Assembly: GCA_045578245.1 (NCBI GenBank)
Contig: JAZNJX010000084.1
Span: forward strand, 1 to 14,652
Direction of reading: 5' to 3'
From: Fimenecus sp045578245
GTDB lineage: Bacteria; Bacillota; Clostridia; Oscillospirales; Acutalibacteraceae
Length of the DNA stretch: 14,652 nucleotides
Of this stretch, positions 12,851-14,652 are shown piece by piece (position 1 is the first letter of the stretch; each line of letters starts with the position of its first letter). Made by a program: the position numbers and the translations under genes. The notes beneath the pieces are model-generated. The model was given only the letters and a program-made list of their open reading frames with translations, searched no databases and was not told the origin of the DNA.

Positions 12851-14215
12851 TTAATTTTTGCTGAATGAGTTTTTAATAAGCTCTCTTGCTTTCTGTAAAT
12901 CAAGGTTTTTATCAAGATACATTAACTGTACCATAATATTTCCTGCTGCAGTAGCCTCAACAGGCCCTGCAATTACTTTTTTACCTGTGTATTTTTCGGT
13001 AAGAGAATTGAGGTATGCATCCTTACATCCACCACCGACAATATTAATGATATCAATCTTTTTATTACTGATTTCTTCAATAACCTTGACAGCGTCATCA
13101 TAAGCCTTCGCAAGAGAATGATAAACACAGTTTATGACATCACCAACTGGCAAATCAGTTTTTTTAAGATAATTTCGGATTGCTTCAATCATACTATTAG
13201 GTGCTAAGAAATCTTCAGCATTAGGATTGATAGTTTCAGTAAAATCACTTTCCATTGCCATTTGCATCATTTCGTCGTAAGTATATTTCTTATCAAGGTT
13301 TTTACGGATATTCTGCAAAAGCCACATTCCCATAATGTTTTCGAGGAAACGATAACGATGCTGTATTCCGCCTTCATTTGTAAAGCCTGAATTCATAGCT
13401 TTTTCGCAGGTGACAGGTTCAAGGTTTTCTGTACCAATAAGACTCCATGTGCCTGATGAAATATAAATTCCGTTGTTCCCCACAGAACATGCTGCAACAG
13501 CAGATGCAGTATCGTGTGATGCACAGAGAATAACAGTTGTGTCAAAACCGATTTCTGCTTTTACATCTTCACTTAAATTGCCAACAACCGTTCCGGGAAG
13601 TGATAGGGGAGTGAAGATTTTTTTGTCAATACCGAGCTTTGAAAGGATTTCATCATCTCGTTCAAAGGTTTTTGTATTAACGAGTCCACCTGTTGTTGCA
13701 AGAGTGTATTCATTTCTGATTTCACCTGTAAGCTTAAATGAGAAATATTCAGGCATCATTAAAAAGTATTCTGCATTCTGGAGCTTTCCACTCTTTTTGT
13801 CACAGTATAACTGATAAATTGAGTTATAACTTGTAGCTTGAATACCTGTACGTTCATAAAGCTCTTTTGTTGGAATAATCTTATCGATTTCTTCAGGAAT
13901 TCCCAAAGTTCTATTGTCACGATATGAAACAGCAGGTAAAATCTCCTTCTTGTCCTTATCAAGAAGAACATAGTCAACACCCCATGTGTCAATGGCAACT
14001 GTTTCGGGATGAATTCCTTTTTTGTGGCACTCTTTAAGACCGTTTTTGATTTCTGTAAAGAGTTTATCAATATCCCAACAAAGAGTACCGTCAATATCAA
14101 CTATTCCGTTTTCAAATCGGTATATCTCTTCAAGTTTCAGTTTGCCGTTTTCAACATATCCGAGAATATGACGACCACTTGAAGCCCCCATATCGATAGC
14201 TAAACAATATTTCAT
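12851..14215 (-). CDS. rhaB: RhaB-family FGGY sugar kinase (rhamnulokinase or L-fuculokinase)
   Basis: This 454-residue cytoplasmic kinase should phosphorylate a 6-deoxy-ketohexose. The N-terminal phosphate-binding motif is AIDMGASSGR (~6-15), typical of RhaB rather than of E. coli FucK. IDTWGVDYVLLD (~75-86) lines the sugar site, SHDTASAVAA (~233-242) holds the probable catalytic base D235, SSGTWSLIGTE (~253-263) follows, and the adenosine-site GGGCKDAYLN and GPVEATAAGN motifs lie at ~394-426. Length is slightly below E. coli RhaB (489). The start is 2 nt after the fucU stop, with AGGTG at 14226-14230. Sequence alone says rhamnulokinase. The coupled mutarotase FucU says L-fucose, and in gut Firmicutes RhaB-like kinases are used in fucose operons. 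I lean to L-fuculose as substrate, with dual activity possible. Confidence 0.9.
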   Translation of the reverse strand: MKYCLAIDMGASSGRHILGYVENGKLKLEEIYRFENGIVDIDGTLCWDIDKLFTEIKNGLKECHKKGIHPETVAIDTWGVDYVLLDKDKKEILPAVSYRDNRTLGIPEEIDKIIPTKELYERTGIQATSYNSIYQLYCDKKSGKLQNAEYFLMMPEYFSFKLTGEIRNEYTLATTGGLVNTKTFERDDEILSKLGIDKKIFTPLSLPGTVVGNLSEDVKAEIGFDTTVILCASHDTASAVAACSVGNNGIYISSGTWSLIGTENLEPVTCEKAMNSGFTNEGGIQHRYRFLENIMGMWLLQNIRKNLDKKYTYDEMMQMAMESDFTETINPNAEDFLAPNSMIEAIRNYLKKTDLPVGDVINCVYHSLAKAYDDAVKVIEEISNKKIDIINIVGGGCKDAYLNSLTEKYTGKKVIAGPVEATAAGNIMVQLMYLDKNLDLQKARELIKNSFSKN

Positions 14216-14217
14216 AA

Positions 14218-14652
14218 TTATATTACACCTTTTTGTAAAATAAGGTTTGCATAAAGTGCAGATTCACCTGTAGCAATGATTGCATAACACTTTTTAGCCT
14301 GTTCATAGAACTCAAATCGTTCATATTCGCCGAAAACATCGGCGCCTCTGTCATCGTGCTTTGCAACGATTTCTTTGTATTCATCCCAAATAGGTGTTTC
14401 CACATTGTCACCTGCCATAACCTGCATTAACATAATAGGTGAGTCCACATAAGTATCAAGAGGAAAAACTGTGAGAATAGCATCAAGAAGGTCAGTTGCA
14501 CTATGACCGTCAGCACGGATTACAATTGCATCCTTACCCATGCTTTCAGCAGGGAAATTAGCATCAGCAATAACAATTCTGTCGCTGTGTCCCATTTCAC
14601 AAAGAACCTTGAGTAATTCAGGTGATATGATTTTTGGTATATTTTTAAGCAT
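14218..14652 (-). CDS. fucU: L-fucose mutarotase (RbsD/FucU family)
   Basis: This 144-residue enzyme interconverts the alpha and beta anomers of L-fucose, feeding the isomerase step. The N-terminus LKNIPKIISPELLKVLCEMG and the following H22-x-D24 and IADANFP (~28-34) match the FucU family, H22 being the conserved active-site histidine. RADGHSATDLLDAI (~46-59) and the C-terminal FEFYEQAKKCYAIIATGES...LILQKGV block also match E. coli FucU closely. Length equals the family norm. The ATG lies on the last bases of the window, so its ribosome binding site and any upstream operon genes are not visible. The gene overlaps nothing and is followed after 2 nt by the kinase. Confidence 0.94.
   Translation of the reverse strand: MLKNIPKIISPELLKVLCEMGHSDRIVIADANFPAESMGKDAIVIRADGHSATDLLDAILTVFPLDTYVDSPIMLMQVMAGDNVETPIWDEYKEIVAKHDDRGADVFGEYERFEFYEQAKKCYAIIATGESALYANLILQKGVI

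Noticed and set aside
13473..13814. 113-residue plus-strand and 113-residue minus-strand (13759-14100) frames inside the kinase gene
   Set aside because: Both lie in alternative frames of a clearly conserved FGGY kinase and lack start signals.

Overview
The window reads as a low-GC chromosomal segment of a Gram-positive bacterium, most likely a gut-associated member of the Clostridia (Oscillospiraceae/Ruminococcaceae-like). The grounds are strong AGGAG-type ribosome binding sites, a CCA-encoded tRNA, an L-fucose-type catabolic locus, GPH sugar transporters, BspA-type LRR and DUF4080 radical-SAM proteins, and palindromic intergenic repeats. The taxon is inferred, not proven. I see no phage, transposase or CRISPR genes.

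Left part, mostly plus strand (1-5142): the 3' end of endonuclease III (nth) and its terminator; a 410-bp gap filled by a palindromic composite repeat (321-594) and a promoter with a perfect palindrome; a two-gene unit of an M20 metallopeptidase and a YfcC/DcuC-family carrier, suggesting amino-acid or short-peptide use; a second short palindromic repeat; then a B12-binding radical SAM protein with a DUF4080 tail. A bidirectional terminator separates this gene from the next.

Middle part, mostly minus strand (5160-8300): a small membrane-anchored protein with a four-cysteine tail; a decayed partial copy of a tRNA 3' end interrupted by a palindromic insert; an intact tRNA with anticodon CAT and a perfect consensus promoter; a class B penicillin-binding protein; and a PAP2-family phosphatase. 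The last two form a cell-envelope pair. They are separated by a 16-bp hairpin that contains the ribosome binding site of the PBP gene.

Right part (8381-14652): a plus-strand GPH/MelB-family transporter converges on a minus-strand transporter-lipoprotein operon (a second, diverged GPH transporter plus a BspA-like LRR lipoprotein). Upstream on the minus strand lie fucU (L-fucose mutarotase) and a RhaB-family sugar kinase, two nucleotides apart and closed by a strong terminator. Together these suggest import and first phosphorylation steps for L-fucose (or L-rhamnose). Isomerase and aldolase genes are not in the window and could lie beyond 14652.

I did not find a clear undescribed multi-gene system. 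The observations most worth following are: the PBP start site hidden in a hairpin; the tRNA-end duplication with its palindromic insert; the two-helix insertion in one GPH transporter; the loss of the canonical cation-binding aspartates in both GPH transporters; and the translational coupling of an LRR lipoprotein to a sugar transporter.
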